DNA from: Magnetospirillum sp. 64-120
GTDB taxonomy: Bacteria; Pseudomonadota; Alphaproteobacteria; Rhodospirillales; Magnetospirillaceae
Reading direction: 5' to 3'
NCBI GenBank assembly: GCA_001898825.1
Contig: MKVK01000011.1
Coordinates: 434,001-498,000, forward strand
Length of the DNA: 64,000 nt
Both the position numbers and the translations under genes were made by a program. Below are positions 11,009 through 22,039 of this stretch, piece after piece. Under the pieces are notes generated by a model that was given only the letters and a program-made list of their open reading frames with translations, was not told where the DNA came from and made no database searches. The number at the start of each line of letters is the position of its first letter. Within the stretch, counting starts at the first letter, position 1.

Positions 11009-12883
11009 ATGCTCGATTCATTCCGCAACGCTTCGAAATCCTGGGTCATCAAGCTGCTGTTCGGTCTCTTGATCGTCAGCTTCCTCGCCTGGGGTGTCGG
11101 CGACATGATCCGTGGCGGCCTGTTCGGTCGCGGCCCCGCCATCGAGGTGGGCAGCCGCGAAATCTCCGCCGCCGAAGTGATGAATGAATTCAAGCGCGAC
11201 ATGGACGCGCTGCAGCCGCAGTTCGGCGGCAAGCTGACCACCGCCGATGCCCGTCGTCTGGGCCTGCTGGACCGCACCATCGACACCATGGTGACCCGCA
11301 CCCTGATCGACGAAGCGGCGCATCGCCTGGGGCTGTCCACATCGGATCAGGCGGTTGTCGACAAGGTGGCGGCCGAACCGGCTTTCCGCAACGAAGTGGG
11401 GCAGTTCGACCGCGACCTTCTGCGTCGCGCCCTGGCCCGCGCCGGCTGGTCGGAAGACGAATTCATGCGCCAGGAAAAGGCCAACATCGTGCGCACCCAG
11501 GTGGCCGAGGCCTTTGGCGGCGGCGTCGCCGCCCCCAGCCTGCTGACCGAACCGCTGATCCGCTGGAACCGCGAAACCCGCGTCGCCGACACCGTCTCCA
11601 TCAAGGCGTCGGCCATGCCCCTGCCGGCCACCCCCGAAGCGGCGGTGCTGGAGGCTTATTACAAGGCCAACGCCACCAGTTTCATGGCCCCCGAATTTCG
11701 CGCGGTGACCGCCCTGATGCTGCGGTCCAGCGATGCCGGACGCGGTATCGAGATCACTGACGACATGGTGGCCGAAGCCTACAAGGCCCGTGAGGACGAG
11801 TTCCACACCCCGGAACGCCGCGCCATCAGCCAGGTTGTCCTGGGCGACGAAGGCGTGGCTGAAAAGGCCGCAGACATGGTCAAGGCCGGCAAGGATCTGG
11901 CGGCCATCGCCAAGGATCTGTCGGCCAGCGTCGTCGACCTGGGACTGGTGGAAAAGGGCGACCTGCCCGACGAATTGGTCGATCCGGTGTTCCAAGCCAA
12001 GCAGGGCGCCCTGACCGCGCCGGTGAAGACGTCCTTGGGCTGGCATGTGATCAAGATCGGCCAAGTGGTTCCCGAAGCCGTCCGCAGCCTGGATCAGGTG
12101 AAGTCCCAGTTGGCCAAGGACTTGCTGCACGAAAAGTCGGTGGACCGCCTGAGCGAACTGGCCAACCAGGTGGAAGACGCCCTGGGTGGTGGCGCCACCC
12201 TGGAAGAAACCGCCGGCCGCTTCCAGCTGCCGCTGATCCGCGTCGCCGCCATGGATGCCAAGGGCCGTTCGCCGGCCGGCAAGGTGATCGCCGACGTGCC
12301 GACCAGCGAATCCTTCCTGGACGTCGCCTTCCACACCGAACAGGGTACCGAAAGCCAGCTGACCGAAATCGACAACGAAGGACTGTTCCTGCTGCGTGTC
12401 GATTCCATCACGCCTCCGCAGCCCAAGGCCCTGGCCGAGGTTCGCGCCGAGGTGCTGGCCGCCTGGCAGGCCGAACAGCGCCGCAACGCCGCCAAGGAAC
12501 TGGCCGACAAGATCGTCGAGAAGGTCAAGTCCGGTGAATCCTTGTCGAAGGTCGCCGCAACGTCGTCCTTGAAGGTCGAAACCACCGCGCCGTTCACCCG
12601 TGAAGGCGGCGACGGCAGCAAGCTGCCCCCCGCCATCGTCACCGCCATGTTCGACGGCCAGATTGGCGCCACCGCCAGCGCCGCCAACCGTGACGGCTGG
12701 ATGGTCGCGCAATTGGACAAGGTGATCGCCTTCGATCCCAAGGCCGACGCCAAGATCGCCGACCAAATTCGGCAACGCACCACCAATTCCGTCGCTGTCG
12801 ACCTGGTTGACCAGCTGATCGCCGCCCTGCAAAGCGACATCGGCGCCAAGGTAGACCGCAGCCAGCTTGCCCACGAAGAGTGA
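11009..12883 (+). CDS. ppiD: SurA N-terminal / PpiC-type peptidyl-prolyl isomerase, PpiD-like
   Basis: 624-aa membrane-anchored periplasmic chaperone. A short cytoplasmic N-terminus (MLDSFRNASKSWVIKL) leads into one membrane helix (about residues 14-32). A SurA_N-like domain follows (EVMNEFKRDMDAL, EDEFMRQEKANI). A parvulin domain lies at about 230-360 (RRAISQVVLGDEG, GDLPDELVDPVFQAKQGALTAPVKTS, GWHVIKI), and a second, degenerate one follows. It assists folding of exported outer-membrane proteins. The gene ends two bases before trpE, so they are co-transcribed. A TTG at 10997 is an alternative start. The symbol rests on architecture. Confidence 0.85.
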   Translation: MLDSFRNASKSWVIKLLFGLLIVSFLAWGVGDMIRGGLFGRGPAIEVGSREISAAEVMNEFKRDMDALQPQFGGKLTTADARRLGLLDRTIDTMVTRTLIDEAAHRLGLSTSDQAVVDKVAAEPAFRNEVGQFDRDLLRRALARAGWSEDEFMRQEKANIVRTQVAEAFGGGVAAPSLLTEPLIRWNRETRVADTVSIKASAMPLPATPEAAVLEAYYKANATSFMAPEFRAVTALMLRSSDAGRGIEITDDMVAEAYKAREDEFHTPERRAISQVVLGDEGVAEKAADMVKAGKDLAAIAKDLSASVVDLGLVEKGDLPDELVDPVFQAKQGALTAPVKTSLGWHVIKIGQVVPEAVRSLDQVKSQLAKDLLHEKSVDRLSELANQVEDALGGGATLEETAGRFQLPLIRVAAMDAKGRSPAGKVIADVPTSESFLDVAFHTEQGTESQLTEIDNEGLFLLRVDSITPPQPKALAEVRAEVLAAWQAEQRRNAAKELADKIVEKVKSGESLSKVAATSSLKVETTAPFTREGGDGSKLPPAIVTAMFDGQIGATASAANRDGWMVAQLDKVIAFDPKADAKIADQIRQRTTNSVAVDLVDQLIAALQSDIGAKVDRSQLAHEE

Positions 12884-12885
12884 CC

Positions 12886-14406
12886 ATGCCCGCCCGCCCC
12901 GACTTCACCACCTTTTCCCAAGCCTATGACGCGGGTAAACCGCAACTGGTGTGGAAGACCCTGGTCGCCGATCTGGAAACTCCGGTTTCCGCCTTCATGA
13001 AGTTGGCTGGCGGCCAGCCCCATTCCTTCTTGCTGGAATCGGTGGAAGGCGGCGCCGTGCGCGGCCGTTATTCAGTCCTGGGCATGAAGCCGGACCTGTT
13101 GTGGAAATGCGTCGGCAACATGGCATGGGTCAACCGCGACGCCCGCACCGACAGCGAAGCCTTCAAGCCCTGCCGTATCGCAGAAACCCACGGCACCCTG
13201 GCCAGTCTGCGAGCCTTGATCGATGAAAGCCGGGTCGACATTCCGCCACACCTGCCGCCCATGGCCGCCGGTCTGGTCGGCTACATGACCTATGACACCA
13301 TCCGACTGGTGGAAAAGCTGCCGGACAACAACCCCGACACCATCGGCATTCCCGACGGCATCTATATGCGTCCGACGGTGATGGCGGTGTTCGACAACGT
13401 CAACGGCACCCTGACCGCCGTGGTCCCGGTATGGCCGCGCCCGGGCGTCGATTCCCGCGTCGCCTTCGAACTGGCCCAGGAAAGACTGAATTTCGTGGTC
13501 GAGGCACTGGAACGGCCGCTGCCGCAGGTGGTGGCCCCCGCCGACCGCGCCAGCCACGCCCCCACCCCGGTGCCGTCGATGACACCCGAGGAATATTGCG
13601 CCAAGGTGGCCAAGGCCAAGGAATACATCGCCGCCGGCGACATCTTCCAGGTGGTGCTGAGCCAACGCCTGAAGGTGCCGTTCCGGCTGCCGCCGTTTTC
13701 GCTTTACCGTGCCCTGCGCCGGATGAATCCCAGCCCGTTCCTGGTCTACATGAATTTGGGCGGTTTCCAGCTGGTGGCCTCCAGCCCGGAAATCCTGGTG
13801 CGTCTGCGTGACGGCAAGGTCACCATCCGCCCCATCGCCGGCACCCGCAAGCGCGGCGTCGACCAGACCGAGGACGAAGCCCTGGCCGCCGACCTGCTGG
13901 CCGACCCCAAGGAACTGGCCGAGCACCTGATGCTGCTGGACCTGGGGCGGAACGACGTGGGCCGGGTGTCCAAGATCGGTTCGATCAACGTCACCAAGAA
14001 GATGTTCGTGGAATATTATTCCCACGTCATGCACATCGTCTCCAACGTTGAAGGCGACATCCGCCCCGATTGCGACGCCATGGACGCCCTGATGGCCGGG
14101 TTCCCGGCCGGCACCACCTCGGGAGCTCCCAAGATCCGCGCCATGGAAATCATCGACGAACTGGAACCGGAACGCCGGTCCTTCTACGCCGGCTGCATGG
14201 GCTACATCTCGGGCAACGGCAACATGGACACCTGCATCGCGTTGCGCACCACGCTGATCAAGGACGGCACCATGTACGTCCAGGCCGGAGCCGGCATCGT
14301 CGCCGATTCGGTCCCTGAAAGCGAGCACGAGGAATGCATGAACAAGGCCCGCGCCCTGGTCCGGGCGGCGGAAGAAGCCTTGGAATACACGCTGACCCGC
14401 CAATAA
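12886..14406 (+). CDS. trpE: Anthranilate synthase component I
   Basis: Makes anthranilate from chorismate with ammonia supplied by TrpG. It is 506 aa. The N-terminal domain includes the tryptophan-binding type segment LLESVEGG, and the chorismate-binding domain contains GDIFQVVLSQRL, NPSPFLVYM, RPIAGTRKRG, the DLGRNDVGRV motif and AGAGIVADSVPESE. It starts two bases after the PpiD-like gene. It is separated from trpGDC by about 6 kb of copper-resistance and chemoreceptor genes. No leader peptide or attenuator was seen. Confidence 0.97.
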   Translation: MPARPDFTTFSQAYDAGKPQLVWKTLVADLETPVSAFMKLAGGQPHSFLLESVEGGAVRGRYSVLGMKPDLLWKCVGNMAWVNRDARTDSEAFKPCRIAETHGTLASLRALIDESRVDIPPHLPPMAAGLVGYMTYDTIRLVEKLPDNNPDTIGIPDGIYMRPTVMAVFDNVNGTLTAVVPVWPRPGVDSRVAFELAQERLNFVVEALERPLPQVVAPADRASHAPTPVPSMTPEEYCAKVAKAKEYIAAGDIFQVVLSQRLKVPFRLPPFSLYRALRRMNPSPFLVYMNLGGFQLVASSPEILVRLRDGKVTIRPIAGTRKRGVDQTEDEALAADLLADPKELAEHLMLLDLGRNDVGRVSKIGSINVTKKMFVEYYSHVMHIVSNVEGDIRPDCDAMDALMAGFPAGTTSGAPKIRAMEIIDELEPERRSFYAGCMGYISGNGNMDTCIALRTTLIKDGTMYVQAGAGIVADSVPESEHEECMNKARALVRAAEEALEYTLTRQ

Positions 14407-14422
14407 GCGGACACAGCAAAGG

Positions 14423-14452
14423 AAAAGGCCGGGAGAACATCCCGGCCTTTTT
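14423..14452. terminator. Bidirectional terminator between trpE and copZ
   Basis: Twelve-base-pair stem AAAAGGCCGGGA/TCCCGGCCTTTT with a five-base loop. A and T runs flank both sides, so it can end trpE on the plus strand and the copper chaperone gene on the minus strand. Confidence 0.85.
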
Positions 14453-14455
14453 GCT

Positions 14456-14656
14456 TTACGCGACGCCCTGGAAGTCGAATCCGGCACCGTCCACCGCCTT
14501 CTTCACCTGTGCCGCGTCGGCACCGTCCACGGTGACGGTGGCGGTGCCCAGATCGATGGTGACGCTGGCCGAGGGGGCCTCGGCCTTGATGGCCTGTTCC
14601 ACCGAACGGGCGCAACCGCCGCAGGTCATGCCGCTCACCTTATACGTCGTGCTCAT
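14456..14656 (-). CDS. copZ: Heavy-metal-associated domain protein, copper chaperone CopZ-like
   Basis: 66-aa single HMA domain. It has the metal-binding GMTCGGCARSVEQAI motif near the N-terminus and the ferredoxin-like fold pattern through ASVTIDLGTATVTVDG. CopZ proteins bind Cu(I) in the cytoplasm and hand it to CopA. The start at 14656 gives the usual short N-terminus; a longer frame to 14740 covers the leader. A CueR-type promoter lies about 105 bases upstream, so copper induction is likely. It could be a general HMA protein, but copA and cueR nearby favour copper. Confidence 0.85.
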   Translation of the reverse strand: MSTTYKVSGMTCGGCARSVEQAIKAEAPSASVTIDLGTATVTVDGADAAQVKKAVDGAGFDFQGVA

Positions 14657-14761
14657 GGTTTCGCTCCTGATGGGATCACTCTGGTTTGTCTGTAAGGCCC
14701 AACTGCCGCGCAGGCTTGTCGCCCTTTCCTCTCTGACCACATCAGAGCGGAGAAGGCCCCT

Positions 14762-14792
14762 AGAATGAAGGTTCCACCCACGGGAAGGTCAA
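14762..14792 (-). promoter_or_regulatory. CueR-type promoter and operator of copZ
   Basis: On the minus strand, -35 TTGACC (14787-14792) and -10 CATTCT (14762-14767) are 19 bp apart, the long spacing typical of MerR-family promoters. Within the spacer lies a near-palindromic CueR-like operator (ACCTTCC-N7-GGAACCT, 14769-14789), resembling the copA site in this window. Confidence 0.7.
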
Positions 14793-14800
14793 GCGGGAAG

Positions 14801-15958
14801 TCAGCGCCCTTGGCGCACGATGGTGGTCACCGGCACCAGCACGAAGCCCTTGGCCGCCAAAGTGGGCAACCAGGCGGACAAAGCCTCGATGGTGCCGTCA
14901 TGGGGATGGCCGATGGCGATGGCTGCGCCATGCTTGCGGGCATAGGCTTCGGTCTTGGCCAATTGCTCGCGCACCGCCGACACCGCCATGTCGTTGTCCA
15001 GGAACACGTGGCGGGCGGCAAAGGCGACACCGTATTGGCGGGCCAAGTCGGGGGCAACACTTTTTTGGGTGGTGACCGAGTCCAGGAACAGCAGGCCGCG
15101 CGCCTTGATTTCTTCCATCACCACGCCCATGCCGGCGCGGTCGGCGGTAAAGCGCGAACCCATGTGGTTGTTGACGCCGACAAAGCCGTCGAAACGACCC
15201 AGCCCCCAGCGGATGCGACGGCGCAATTCGTCATCCTTCAACCCCACCTCCAACACGTCGGGGCCGGGGTCGTAGGATTCACTCATGGGCTGCATGGGCA
15301 TGTGGACCATCAATTCGTGCCCACGATTATGGGCCGATTGGGTGATTCCCCGCAGGTTCTCGGCATAGGTCATCCAGGCCAGGGTCAGCGGTCCCGGCAG
15401 GCTGACCACTTTTTCGCTGCGTCGACGATCGACACCCAAGTCGTCGATGACCACGGCGATCATCGGCTTGCCGGTGACCACGGGCGACGGGACCGCATAC
15501 CGTATCCAGGCGGGCTTGCCGCTGTTGTCGGGCGCGGGCGGCGGCGCGACCTGGGGCAAGGACGCCATCTGGACGGGCGCCACAGGCTGTGGCTCGGCCC
15601 GGACCATCGGCGACGCTTGGGCGACCACGCCTTGCGGGCGCGGCTCCGGCAACGGAGCCAAAGGCTCGAAAGCTTCGGGTTCGGGTTCCGGTTCGGCAGC
15701 CGGCGGCGTTTCGCTATCGGGCAACGACAGCATCTCGGCGCGTCGAGCGGGACGGTCCACCTGCATCTCCGCCTGTTCCCAGGCGTTGCTGGCTTGGCGT
15801 TCCGAGCGCGCCGCCAGGATGGCATAGCCTGAACCGACACCAATGCCGATGCCGGCGGCCAGCACCAGCACCATCATCAGGCTGACCGCCCATGGCTTGT
15901 GATGGGTGGGCGGACGCCTGCTTTGCATCAACATGCGCCTGACTTCGCGCCGCGACAA
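14801..15958 (-). CDS. Divergent polysaccharide deacetylase family protein
   Basis: 385 aa. A basic cytoplasmic N-terminus precedes one membrane helix (about residues 24-48). A Pro/Glu-rich linker follows, then the divergent polysaccharide deacetylase (YibQ-like) domain: IAVVIDDLGVDRR, LTLAWMTYAENL, HELMVHMPMQPM, VNNHMGSRFTADR, LLFLDSVTTQKS and IGHPHDGTIEAL. The domain probably acts in the periplasm, but its substrate is unknown. It starts with TTG at 15958, supported by AGGAGG six bases upstream. It lies 29 bases after cueR in the copA-cueR run, so it may be copper-induced. Elsewhere such genes often follow ctpA or envC. Confidence 0.82.
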   Translation of the reverse strand: MSRREVRRMLMQSRRPPTHHKPWAVSLMMVLVLAAGIGIGVGSGYAILAARSERQASNAWEQAEMQVDRPARRAEMLSLPDSETPPAAEPEPEPEAFEPLAPLPEPRPQGVVAQASPMVRAEPQPVAPVQMASLPQVAPPPAPDNSGKPAWIRYAVPSPVVTGKPMIAVVIDDLGVDRRRSEKVVSLPGPLTLAWMTYAENLRGITQSAHNRGHELMVHMPMQPMSESYDPGPDVLEVGLKDDELRRRIRWGLGRFDGFVGVNNHMGSRFTADRAGMGVVMEEIKARGLLFLDSVTTQKSVAPDLARQYGVAFAARHVFLDNDMAVSAVREQLAKTEAYARKHGAAIAIGHPHDGTIEALSAWLPTLAAKGFVLVPVTTIVRQGR

Positions 15959-15987
15959 TGCGCACCTCCTGCCGAATCGTCGCCGGT

Positions 15988-16404
15988 TTATAGCCCCTGC
16001 CCGTCATCGCCGCAACACGCGGGCGCCAATTCCTCGATGATCGGACAATCGGGGCGATCATCGCCGTGACAACGATGAATCAGTCCTTCCAGGGTCTGCT
16101 TGATGGCTTGCAATTCGGCGATCTTGCGTTCCACCGCCAGCACATGCCCCTGGGCGATACGCCGCACGTCTGCACTGGCCCGTCCACGATCACGCCACAG
16201 GGCCAGAAGGTCCCCCACGTCGTTGACGGAAAACCCCAGCGAGCGGGCCCGATTGACGAACTTCAGGGTTTCGACCTCGGACTCGCCATAATCGCGATAG
16301 CCCGAGGCCGTCCGCCCGGCAGCCGGAATCAGGCCGATTTCCTCGTAATAACGGATGGTCTTGGCCGGGACCCCGGATTTCTTGGCCGCGTGTCCAATGT
16401 TCAT
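15988..16404 (-). CDS. cueR: MerR family Cu(I)-responsive transcriptional regulator
   Basis: 138-aa MerR-type regulator. It has an N-terminal winged helix ([20 protein letters not shown]), GYRDYGESEV, a dimerisation coiled coil, and Cys112 and Cys120 in RCHGDDRPDCP, at the same positions as the Cu(I) ligands of E. coli CueR. It twists operator DNA to activate promoters with 19-bp spacers when copper binds. Its start codon overlaps the copA stop by one base, so it is co-transcribed with its target. Predicted sites lie upstream of copA and copZ. Confidence 0.9.
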   Translation of the reverse strand: MNIGHAAKKSGVPAKTIRYYEEIGLIPAAGRTASGYRDYGESEVETLKFVNRARSLGFSVNDVGDLLALWRDRGRASADVRRIAQGHVLAVERKIAELQAIKQTLEGLIHRCHGDDRPDCPIIEELAPACCGDDGQGL

Positions 16405-18782
16405 CAGCCCCTCCAGCGACGCAGCAACAAGGAATTGGACACCACCGAGACACTGGAAAAAGCCATGGCGGCCCCGGCAATCACCGGCGTCAACATGCCC
16501 AAGGCCGAGGCCGGAATGGCCACCACGTTGTAAAAGAACGCCCAGAACAGGTTCTGACGGATCTTCGCCCGTGTGGCGCGTGACACCGACAAAGCCTGGG
16601 CCAGCAAGGCCGGGTCGCCCTTGACCAAGGTGATGCCGGCCGCCTGCATGGCCACGTCGGTGCCCGTGCCCATGGCGACGCCCACATGGGCGGCGGCCAG
16701 GGCCGGGGCGTCGTTCACCCCGTCGCCGACCATGGCGACGATGGCGCCTTCGGCCTTCAGTCGTTCGATTTCCGCCGCCTTGTCCTCGGGCAGAACTTCG
16801 GCGATCACCCGCTCGATGCCCAACTGGCCTGCCACCGCATGGGCGGCGCGGGCATTGTCGCCGGTCAGCAGCACCGGCGTGACCCCCATCTCCAGCAACG
16901 CGGCGACGGCTTGATTAGCTGTTGGCTTGACCGGGTCGGCGACAGCGATGATGCCCAGGACATTGGCGTCCGCCGCCACCCACATGACGGTGCGCCCCTG
17001 TTCTTCCTCGGCCCGGGCCTGATCGGCGAATGCCGTCATGTCCAGGCCGCGTTCAGCCATCAGGCGCGGCGAGCCGACCAGGACGGCCCGCCCGTCCACC
17101 ACCGCCTCCAAACCGCGTCCGGGCAGCGCCGTGAAGCTTTCCGGACGCAGCAAGGTCAAATCCGAGGCCCGGGCCAGAACGGCGCCAGCCAGGGGATGTT
17201 CGCTGCCCTGCTGGGCCGAAGCGGCCAGCAACAACAGATCGGACGCCCCCTGCAAGCCCACCACGCTTGGTTTTCCCTGGGTCAGGGTGCCGGTCTTGTC
17301 GAACACCACCACAGTGACGGCACGAGCCATCTCCAACGCCTCGGCATCCTTGATCAGGATGCCGTGACGGGCGGCCACACCGGTCCCCACCATCAAGGCC
17401 GTGGGCGTCGCCAGCCCCAAGGCGCACGGACAGGCGATGACCAGCACCGATACGGCGGCGACGAAAGCCTGGCCGACGTCACCGGCCACCAGCCACCAGC
17501 CCAGAAAGGAAAGCGCGGCCAAAGCCACCACCACCGGAACGAAGATGGCCGATATCCGGTCCACCAGTTTCTGCACCGGGGCCTTGGTGGCCTGGGCGCC
17601 CTGGACCATGCGGATGATGCGGGAAATGGTGCTTTCGCCGCCCACCCGCACGGCCCGGATGCGCAGCAGGCCGTCGCCGTTGACCGCCCCGGCCACCACT
17701 TCGTCGCCGACGTCGCGGGCCACCGGCAGGCTTTCGCCGGTGATCAGCGATTCGTCCACTTGCGAGGCGCCGTCCACTACCACCCCATCCACCGGGATAC
17801 GTTCGCCGGGACGCACCTGCACCACGTCGCCGGGGGCGACGGATTCGGCGGGAATTTCCACCAGACGGTCGTCGCGTTCGACCCGGGCGGTGTCGGGACG
17901 CAGTTTCATCAAAGCCCGGATGGCGCCGGCGGCCGAACGCTTGGCCCGCGCTTCCAAAAGCTTGCCCATCAGCACCAGGGTGATGACCACCGCGGCACCT
18001 TCGAAATACAAGTTTCCGTGGTGGTCCTGGCCCAAGGCCACCACCCAGGCCGACACCCCCCAGGCAGCGGTGGTGCCCAAGGCGACCAGCACGTCCATGT
18101 TGCCGACCCCGCCACGCAGCGACGCCCAGGCGCCATGATAAAAGCGCCAGCCGATCCAGAACTGCACAGGGGCCGACAACAGCATCTGCACCCATCCCGG
18201 TAAAGTCCAGCCCAGCCCCAGCATGTGGGCGGCCATGGCCGCCACCAGCGGCAGGGTCAACGCCGAGGAAATGGTCAGACGCAAGGTCTGCTTCCGCAGG
18301 GCGGCTTCATAGGCCTGTTCCTCGCGCAGCATCTGCTCGTCGGCGTTTTGGATCACTTGGGCGCGAAATCCCGCCCGTTCCACCGCCATGACCAGGTCGG
18401 CGACGGTGACGGTGCCGGCGGCGAAATGTACCGACGCCCGCTCGGCGGCCAAGTTGACGCTGGCCTGGGTGACGCCCGGAACCTTGGCCAGAACCTTTTC
18501 CAGCCGGGTGGAACAGGCGGCACAGGTCATGCCGCCGATCCCCATTTCCACCTGGTCGTCGGGTACCGAAAAGCCGGCCTTGGTCACCGCCTCGGCCAGT
18601 TGCACGGGGGTGGTCCGCGCTTTGTCGAAATGGATGTCCGCCTGTTCCGCAGCCAGCGACACCGAGGCGGAGAACACCCCTTCGACCCGGTTCAGGACTT
18701 TTTCCAGCCGGGCCGAACAAGCGGCGCAGGTCATGCCGCGAACAGGAAAGGAAACCAGCGATTCCGCGCTTGCCGAAGTCAT
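16404..18782 (-). CDS. copA: Copper-exporting P-type ATPase
   Basis: 792-aa P1B-1 ATPase pumping Cu(I) out of the cytoplasm. It has two N-terminal HMA domains (GMTCAAC with Cys19/Cys22 and Cys87/Cys90), eight predicted membrane helices, the TGES actuator motif, the membrane CPC motif (Cys451-Pro-Cys453), phosphorylated Asp495 in [18 protein letters not shown], the nucleotide-binding [10 protein letters not shown], and the terminal FYNVVAIP...[17 protein letters not shown] pattern. The ATG at 18782 lies about 35 bases from a CueR-type promoter. It is first in the copA-cueR-deacetylase run. Confidence 0.96.
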   Translation of the reverse strand: MTSASAESLVSFPVRGMTCAACSARLEKVLNRVEGVFSASVSLAAEQADIHFDKARTTPVQLAEAVTKAGFSVPDDQVEMGIGGMTCAACSTRLEKVLAKVPGVTQASVNLAAERASVHFAAGTVTVADLVMAVERAGFRAQVIQNADEQMLREEQAYEAALRKQTLRLTISSALTLPLVAAMAAHMLGLGWTLPGWVQMLLSAPVQFWIGWRFYHGAWASLRGGVGNMDVLVALGTTAAWGVSAWVVALGQDHHGNLYFEGAAVVITLVLMGKLLEARAKRSAAGAIRALMKLRPDTARVERDDRLVEIPAESVAPGDVVQVRPGERIPVDGVVVDGASQVDESLITGESLPVARDVGDEVVAGAVNGDGLLRIRAVRVGGESTISRIIRMVQGAQATKAPVQKLVDRISAIFVPVVVALAALSFLGWWLVAGDVGQAFVAAVSVLVIACPCALGLATPTALMVGTGVAARHGILIKDAEALEMARAVTVVVFDKTGTLTQGKPSVVGLQGASDLLLLAASAQQGSEHPLAGAVLARASDLTLLRPESFTALPGRGLEAVVDGRAVLVGSPRLMAERGLDMTAFADQARAEEEQGRTVMWVAADANVLGIIAVADPVKPTANQAVAALLEMGVTPVLLTGDNARAAHAVAGQLGIERVIAEVLPEDKAAEIERLKAEGAIVAMVGDGVNDAPALAAAHVGVAMGTGTDVAMQAAGITLVKGDPALLAQALSVSRATRAKIRQNLFWAFFYNVVAIPASALGMLTPVIAGAAMAFSSVSVVSNSLLLRRWRG

Positions 18783-18814
18783 GGCGCTAACCCTTTGAAT
18801 GCATCGTTGGAATC

Positions 18815-18845
18815 ACGATGCACCTTCCAGTGACTGGAAGGTCAA
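18815..18845 (-). promoter_or_regulatory. CueR-type promoter and operator of copA
   Basis: On the minus strand, -35 TTGACC (18840-18845) and -10 CATCGT (18815-18820) are 19 bp apart. The spacer holds the palindrome ACCTTCCAG-TGA-CTGGAAGGT (plus-strand 18822-18842), which closely matches known CueR operators. Confidence 0.8.
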
Positions 18846-18947
18846 GCATATACGAAAAATCGGCTTTCTTGTACCGTTTTAAACTGACAAACTGCGGCCC
18901 AACAGGGAGCGGCAAGATTCCCTGATGGTCCGAGGGAGGAGTACCCA

Positions 18948-20336
18948 ATGAATCCGCAAACCTTTGCCGTCGAGATTCTGGCACGGGTCGAGAAACTGGT
19001 GTTGGAAGTCGCCGACATCGCCGGCAGCATCGACGACGTCTCGAAATTCGTCGCCCAGCAACGCGAAGGTTTCGCCCATATCCGCGACATCACCGGTCAA
19101 TTGGACATGGTGATCGCCGAGATCGCCCAATCGGGACAGGAAACCAACCAGACCGCCACCAGTGCCGGTGAAAATTCGCGGCAATCCCTTTCCACGGTAC
19201 GGGCAGCCCTGGGCGACATCGCCGCCTTGGCCCAGTCGGTGCAGGCCATCCGCTCGCAATTGTCGGAACTGGATTCCATGCTGACCGAAGTGGGCACCCG
19301 TGCCCAATCCATCCAGGTCATCGCCGGCAAGACCAACCTTTTGGCTTTGAACGCCACCATCGAAGCCGAACGGGCGGGCGAGGCCGGTCGCGGCTTCGCC
19401 GTCGTCGCTTCGGCGGTCAAAACCCTGTCGCGCCGCACCACCGACGTCACCGCCGGCATCGACGGCGCCGTCGCCTCGCTGTCGGAAAGCATCAATGAAC
19501 TGGTCAAGGCCAGTACCGTCACCGTCGACACCGCCGAGGAAGTCAGCCAAGGCGTCGGCATCATCGGCGACACGGTGGAAGGCTTCGAGCAGGTTCTGAA
19601 CACCGTCGCCGACAAGGTCGCCGAAATCTCCGCCGCCAGCGCCGAAAGCCACCAGCAATGCGAGGACGTGGTCGATTACGTCGACACCTTCACCGTCAGC
19701 CTGGAAACCACCGGCAACGACCTGAAGGACGCAGACGAACGCATCAACATGCTGCTGCGCAAGTCGGAAGAGTTGATGGGCTTCATCAGCGACCAGGGCT
19801 ATGAAACCCCCAACCAGGTGTTCATCGAAGCGGCACGCGGCACTGCGGCCCGCATCTCGACCCTGTTCGAGGAAGCCGTCGCCAATGGCCGCATGACCAT
19901 GGCCGACCTCTTCGATGACAATTACCAAAAGATCGCCAACAGCAATCCCGAGCAGTTCACCACCAAATTCACCGAATTCACCGACCGCACGCTTCGCCCC
20001 ATCCAGGACGAATTGCTGAAGGTCTCGCCGCTGTTGCTGATCTGCGCCGCCATCGACCGCAACGGCTATCTGCCCACCCACCACGAACAATATTCGCGTC
20101 CGCAAGGCGCCGACCCGGTGTGGAACAACGCCAATTGCCGCAACCGGCGTTTCTTCACCGACCGGACCGCCATGCGTTCGGCCACCAACCTCGATCCCTT
20201 CCTGCTGCAGACCTATCGTCGCGACATGGGGGGCGGGCAATTCATGCTGCTGAAGGAAGCGTCCGCCCCCATCGTGGTCAAGGGACGCCACTGGGGCGGC
20301 TTCCGCGTTGCCTTCAAGGCCACGCCCAATCCTTGA
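18948..20336 (+). CDS. Soluble methyl-accepting chemotaxis protein with C-terminal sensor-like domain
   Basis: 462 aa with no membrane helix. The signalling domain comes first (residues about 1-230), with the hairpin tip [21 protein letters not shown] at about 128-148. A linker helix follows, then a C-terminal domain of about 160 residues containing [22 protein letters not shown] and [12 protein letters not shown], reminiscent of a PAS/Cache-like fold. This inverted order suggests cytoplasmic sensing. GGGAGGAG precedes the ATG at 18948. It is encoded divergently from copA and precedes trpG by about 60 bases. The ligand is unknown. Confidence 0.85.
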   Translation: MNPQTFAVEILARVEKLVLEVADIAGSIDDVSKFVAQQREGFAHIRDITGQLDMVIAEIAQSGQETNQTATSAGENSRQSLSTVRAALGDIAALAQSVQAIRSQLSELDSMLTEVGTRAQSIQVIAGKTNLLALNATIEAERAGEAGRGFAVVASAVKTLSRRTTDVTAGIDGAVASLSESINELVKASTVTVDTAEEVSQGVGIIGDTVEGFEQVLNTVADKVAEISAASAESHQQCEDVVDYVDTFTVSLETTGNDLKDADERINMLLRKSEELMGFISDQGYETPNQVFIEAARGTAARISTLFEEAVANGRMTMADLFDDNYQKIANSNPEQFTTKFTEFTDRTLRPIQDELLKVSPLLLICAAIDRNGYLPTHHEQYSRPQGADPVWNNANCRNRRFFTDRTAMRSATNLDPFLLQTYRRDMGGGQFMLLKEASAPIVVKGRHWGGFRVAFKATPNP

Positions 20337-20397
20337 CCTCGGCGCCCCGCCCCTGCATTCTGCGCCCCTGATCCATTTGTCGGGGCGGTTCTAAGCC

Positions 20398-20987
20398 ATG
20401 TTCCTGCTCATAGATAACTATGACAGCTTCACCTATAACCTGTGGCACTATCTGGGCGAATTGGGCGCCCAGGTGGAAGTCCGCCGTAACGACGCGCTGA
20501 CCGTCGACGAAGCCCTGGCCATGCAGCCGCAGGGCATCGTCATCTCGCCCGGCCCCTGCGACCCCGACCGCGCCGGCATCTGCCTGGACCTGATCAAAAC
20601 CGCCGCCGGCAAGGTGCCGCTGTTCGGCGTCTGCCTGGGCGAGCAGGCCATGGGCCAGGCCTTCGGCGGCAAGGTGGTCCGCGCGCCTGCGCCCATGCAC
20701 GGCAAGGTGGACACCATCCATCATGACGGTACTGGCTGCTTCGCCGGCCTGCCCTCGCCGTTCCGCGCCACCCGCTATCATTCGCTGGTGGTGGACCGCG
20801 CCAGCCTGCCCGATTGCCTGCATGTCTCGGCCTGGAGCGAAGACGGCCTGATCATGGGCATCACCCACAAGACCCTGCCGGTGTGGGGGGTGCAGTTCCA
20901 CCCGGAAAGCATCGAGACCGAACACGGCCACGCCATGCTGAAGAACTTCATCGGCCTGTGCCGCCGCAGCCAAGGGGAAGCCGCCTG

Positions 20988-20988
<1 letters not shown>
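20398..20988 (+). CDS. trpG: Anthranilate synthase component II (glutamine amidotransferase)
   Basis: 196-aa class I glutamine amidotransferase that supplies ammonia to TrpE. It begins [15 protein letters not shown]. The oxyanion motif is [12 protein letters not shown], the nucleophile is in [16 protein letters not shown], and the catalytic His-Glu pair is in [11 protein letters not shown]. It starts a trpG-trpD-trpC-moaC run and overlaps trpD by one base (TGATG). It might also serve p-aminobenzoate synthase, as amphibolic TrpG/PabA enzymes do. Confidence 0.95.
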
Positions 20989-22037
<1,049 letters not shown>

Positions 22038-22039
22038 AA

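Noticed and set aside
11018-12874. A 618-codon frame opposite the PpiD-like gene
   Set aside because: Antisense shadow of a gene with clear parvulin and membrane motifs.
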